Origin: a virus
IMG/VR virus record: IMGVR_UViG_3300033141_004173
Coordinates: 1-24,112 of that record
Length of the DNA: 24,112 bases
Reading direction: 5' to 3' (one strand)
In this document: positions 22,637 through 24,112 of the stretch, one piece after another
Numbering within the stretch: position 1 is the stretch's first letter
Layout: each line of letters begins with the position of its first letter
Notes under the pieces: model-generated
Database searches by the model: none
The model's input: only the letters and a program-made list of their open reading frames with translations
What the model was told of the DNA's origin: nothing
Translations under genes and position numbers: made by a program

Positions 22637-23251
22637 TCAAAAATTTAAACTTATACCAAAACCATAAACACGTTGTAGTTTGTATGAGTAACCGCTGTAC
22701 AAATGCAATGTCGTATTTTTAAAAGGTTTCGGCATTGTATATCCTATAGAAATACCACTTGATTGGATACCTATTAATATATTAAAATTAATATTATTAA
22801 AATATTTAATCTTTAAGGGATTTAGAGCAAGTAATCTTATACCTATTTTAGCATCTACTTTTGAACGAGTCTCTATCATACCGCATAAATGTAGTGATAT
22901 AGGTATATAAGTTTTTTGTTCTGATGAGGGTTCTATTTTAAATTTAACTTTATATATTATAGGTGTTGCTTTATATATAGGAATTTTGATACTTTGTATT
23001 ACTATTTGTCCATCCTTTACAGTATATGTAATAGTAGGTTTACTTTTTTTTAACGAATTCCATCGAATATGATTTATATTAATAATAGCTTTATCCTGTT
23101 TCAATCTTTTTATTAATAATTCATATTGTTTGTCTGTAAGAATTACATCTGCATATACAGTACAAGCAAAAATACAAATGCTACTTACTACTATTAATAT
23201 TTTTAGTATCTGATATTTGTTTTTGTTTTTCCAGCATTTTAATAACATCAT
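22637..23251 (-). CDS. Exported beta-rich protein, outer-spanin-like position
   Basis: A 204-residue protein from the ATG at 23251, or at 23248. It has a basic N terminus, then a hydrophobic signal (ILKILIVVSSICIFACTVYA) with a VYA-D signal peptidase I site. IFAC is a poor alternative lipobox. The mature part has a short helix (KQYELLIKRLKQD) followed by many alternating beta strands, and ends YGFGISLNF. A terminal Phe with alternating hydrophobic residues is typical of outer-membrane beta proteins. Its start overlaps the upstream membrane-protein gene by 71 bases in another frame, the arrangement of inner/outer spanin pairs such as Rz/Rz1. It is larger than usual outer spanins. A lysis role is inferred from context only. 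Confidence 0.55.
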   Translation of the reverse strand: MMLLKCWKNKNKYQILKILIVVSSICIFACTVYADVILTDKQYELLIKRLKQDKAIININHIRWNSLKKSKPTITYTVKDGQIVIQSIKIPIYKATPIIYKVKFKIEPSSEQKTYIPISLHLCGMIETRSKVDAKIGIRLLALNPLKIKYFNNINFNILIGIQSSGISIGYTMPKPFKNTTLHLYSGYSYKLQRVYGFGISLNF

Positions 23252-23528
23252 CAATACTCTGTATATCCTTTTTATAATCTACATCTGGAGAAGATACCAA
23301 TGTGGATCCTCCAGGAGATATATGCATATCTTTGTAAGAAAAATCGAATAATTTATAACGTATACCAAAGTATTTTAAAATAAGTAAAAGAAAGATAATA
23401 GTAAGAGCTATGCTTGTGATACGTATGAAGAAACCCACGCTCCATTTCAACTGTGTATTTATAAAACACAGCCATCCATCTTCTTTAATCTTAATTTTAC
23501 TTTTTAAGTACTTTATTATTTTCTTCAT
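23181..23528 (-). CDS. Single-span membrane protein, inner-spanin-like
   Basis: A 115-residue protein with a basic cytoplasmic N terminus (residues 1-28) and one membrane segment (about 29-54, WSVGFFIRITSIALTIIFLLLILKYFGI region). About 60 residues are outside, including a helix DVIKMLEKQKQ. Type II topology and the overlap with the following exported-protein gene recall an inner-membrane spanin, though the periplasmic coiled coil is shorter than usual. Its start overlaps the holin-like gene by 32 bases and has no Shine-Dalgarno, suggesting coupled translation. An accessory holin or antiholin is an alternative. Confidence 0.5.
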   Translation of the reverse strand: MKKIIKYLKSKIKIKEDGWLCFINTQLKWSVGFFIRITSIALTIIFLLLILKYFGIRYKLFDFSYKDMHISPGGSTLVSSPDVDYKKDIQSIDDVIKMLEKQKQISDTKNINSSK

Positions 23529-23871
23529 TATTTTTTGTATAGTTACCGTTCCACTTTTTTTTCAAGCTTCTGAATGTTGCCATGACTGCTGGTATTGCAC
23601 CGCAAATAGTTGCAACCATAGATGCAATAGGGCCAGCAGATCCTCGAACGGCTTCAATAAACATATGTGCTTTTTGCAGCTCAAGATCAGTATTAGCTTT
23701 CAAAATTAATTCAAATCCTGTTCTAAACTCTCCAATCATTATAAATATAGTGACAATACCTACAATTTCTAGGACATACATCCAAAGGCGTGTAGTTTTA
23801 CTAAGAATATTGTCGTCGATCCATTGGAAAAATCTACCTATCCAAGAACATTTGGTTATATTTTCTTTCAT
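23497..23871 (-). CDS. Holin-like two-span membrane protein
   Basis: A 124-residue protein with two predicted membrane helices, about residues 29-48 (LWMYVLEIVGIVTIFIMIGE) and 79-98 (GPIASMVATICGAIPAVMAT). A helical loop lies between them and the C-terminal tail is strongly basic (RSLKKKWNGN). Size, two spans and charged tail match class II phage holins, which form holes in the inner membrane at lysis. It is the first gene of an overlapping trio with spanin-like genes, upstream of TerL, a common place for lysis genes. AAAAGGAT lies about seven bases before the ATG. The endolysin itself is elsewhere, at 6666-7361. Confidence 0.6.
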   Translation of the reverse strand: MKENITKCSWIGRFFQWIDDNILSKTTRLWMYVLEIVGIVTIFIMIGEFRTGFELILKANTDLELQKAHMFIEAVRGSAGPIASMVATICGAIPAVMATFRSLKKKWNGNYTKNNEENNKVLKK

Positions 23872-23981
23872 CTTTTTATCCTTTTAATATATTCTTACTT
23901 CTTAAATAATAAAGATATATAATTGTTTTTTAAGAAAGAATTGATTTTTATTATAGATCGGTGTAGACTTTAATTTTACTA
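23872..23981 (-). promoter_or_regulatory. Gap before the lysis cassette with a possible -10 box
   Basis: This 110-base AT-rich gap has no gene. On the minus strand it contains a consensus TATAAT (23950-23955) without a good -35 box. It also has the holin ribosome binding site, AAAAGGAT, near 23878-23885. It probably holds the promoter or leader of the lysis and packaging genes, but no clear full promoter is visible. Confidence 0.3.
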
Positions 23982-24112
23982 CTACTCTTCACTATTTTTT
24001 TCTATTAAAATTCTGTGGTATTCTTCTGAGACGGGATAAAAACAAGTGGTTTCGGGATCAAAAATAAAGTATCTGAGAATATTCGTAATACCCATACGTT
24101 GCTTAAGGATAA
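23982..24112 (-). CDS. 3' end of an unknown gene
   Basis: The minus strand is open from the window edge to a TAG at 23982-23984, giving at least 43 residues that include ILKQRMGITNILRYFIFDP and end IEKNSEE. An ATG falls inside this segment, so a complete small protein of 37 residues is also possible, but the open frame continues to the edge. No family was recognised. Confidence 0.4.
   Translation of the reverse strand, partial: ILKQRMGITNILRYFIFDPETTCFYPVSEEYHRILIEKNSEE

Noticed and set aside
1-24112. tRNA genes, CRISPR arrays or insertion sequences
   Set aside because: No T-arm-like GGTTCGA sequence with a matching acceptor stem, no regular repeat-spacer pattern and no transposase-like product were seen.

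Overview
The window is part of the genome of a tailed double-stranded DNA phage, or an integrated copy of one. It is very AT-rich (roughly two thirds A+T by eye). It holds a terminase large subunit, a likely HK97-fold major capsid protein, a lysis cassette, an amidase endolysin and a tail/baseplate-like protein, all packed with overlaps or very short gaps. AAGGAG-type ribosome binding sites and sigma70-like TTGACA boxes are common. A spanin-like gene pair and lipoprotein-type signal peptides suggest a low-GC host with an outer membrane. The host cannot be named from the sequence alone.

All genes but one lie on the minus strand, so the functional order runs from high to low coordinates. From 24112 to 22637: the 3' end of an unknown gene, a holin-like membrane protein, a small spanin-like membrane protein and an overlapping exported, beta-rich protein. 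From 22632 to 14800 (packaging and head): TerL, split by a mini-intein placed in its nuclease active site; a 119-residue protein; a 670-residue charged scaffold-like protein; two small proteins sharing an N-terminal domain; a decoration-like protein; and the major capsid protein, closed by a strong terminator at 14740-14772. No portal protein was recognised.

From 14669 to 12507 lies a likely mobile insertion: a 559-residue Hef/VSR-type homing endonuclease, and a convergent gene, the only plus-strand gene, for a YwgA/Panacea-like protein. The structural operon then resumes from a promoter near 12440 with two probable virion proteins (12382 to 10569).

From 10562 to 6666 is an accessory block: a DegT-family sugar aminotransferase, three small proteins (one a 56-residue ribbon-helix-helix protein), a mannose-6-phosphate-isomerase-like cupin, a beta-class DNA methyltransferase and the endolysin. 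From 6571 to 27: an unknown protein, a secreted clan-A glycoside hydrolase, a small conserved phage-type protein, an HExxH protein, a Maf/DUF115-like glycosyltransferase and a 727-residue fibronectin-type-III-like protein.

The most striking theme is carbohydrate chemistry spread through a virion gene cluster: aminotransferase, sugar-isomerase cupin, Maf-like transferase and secreted glycosidase. This could be a phage-encoded system that glycosylates the virion or the host surface, and degrades surface glycan at lysis. That idea is inference. No stretch longer than 300 bases lacks a gene; the longest gaps (about 110-140 bases) are described individually.
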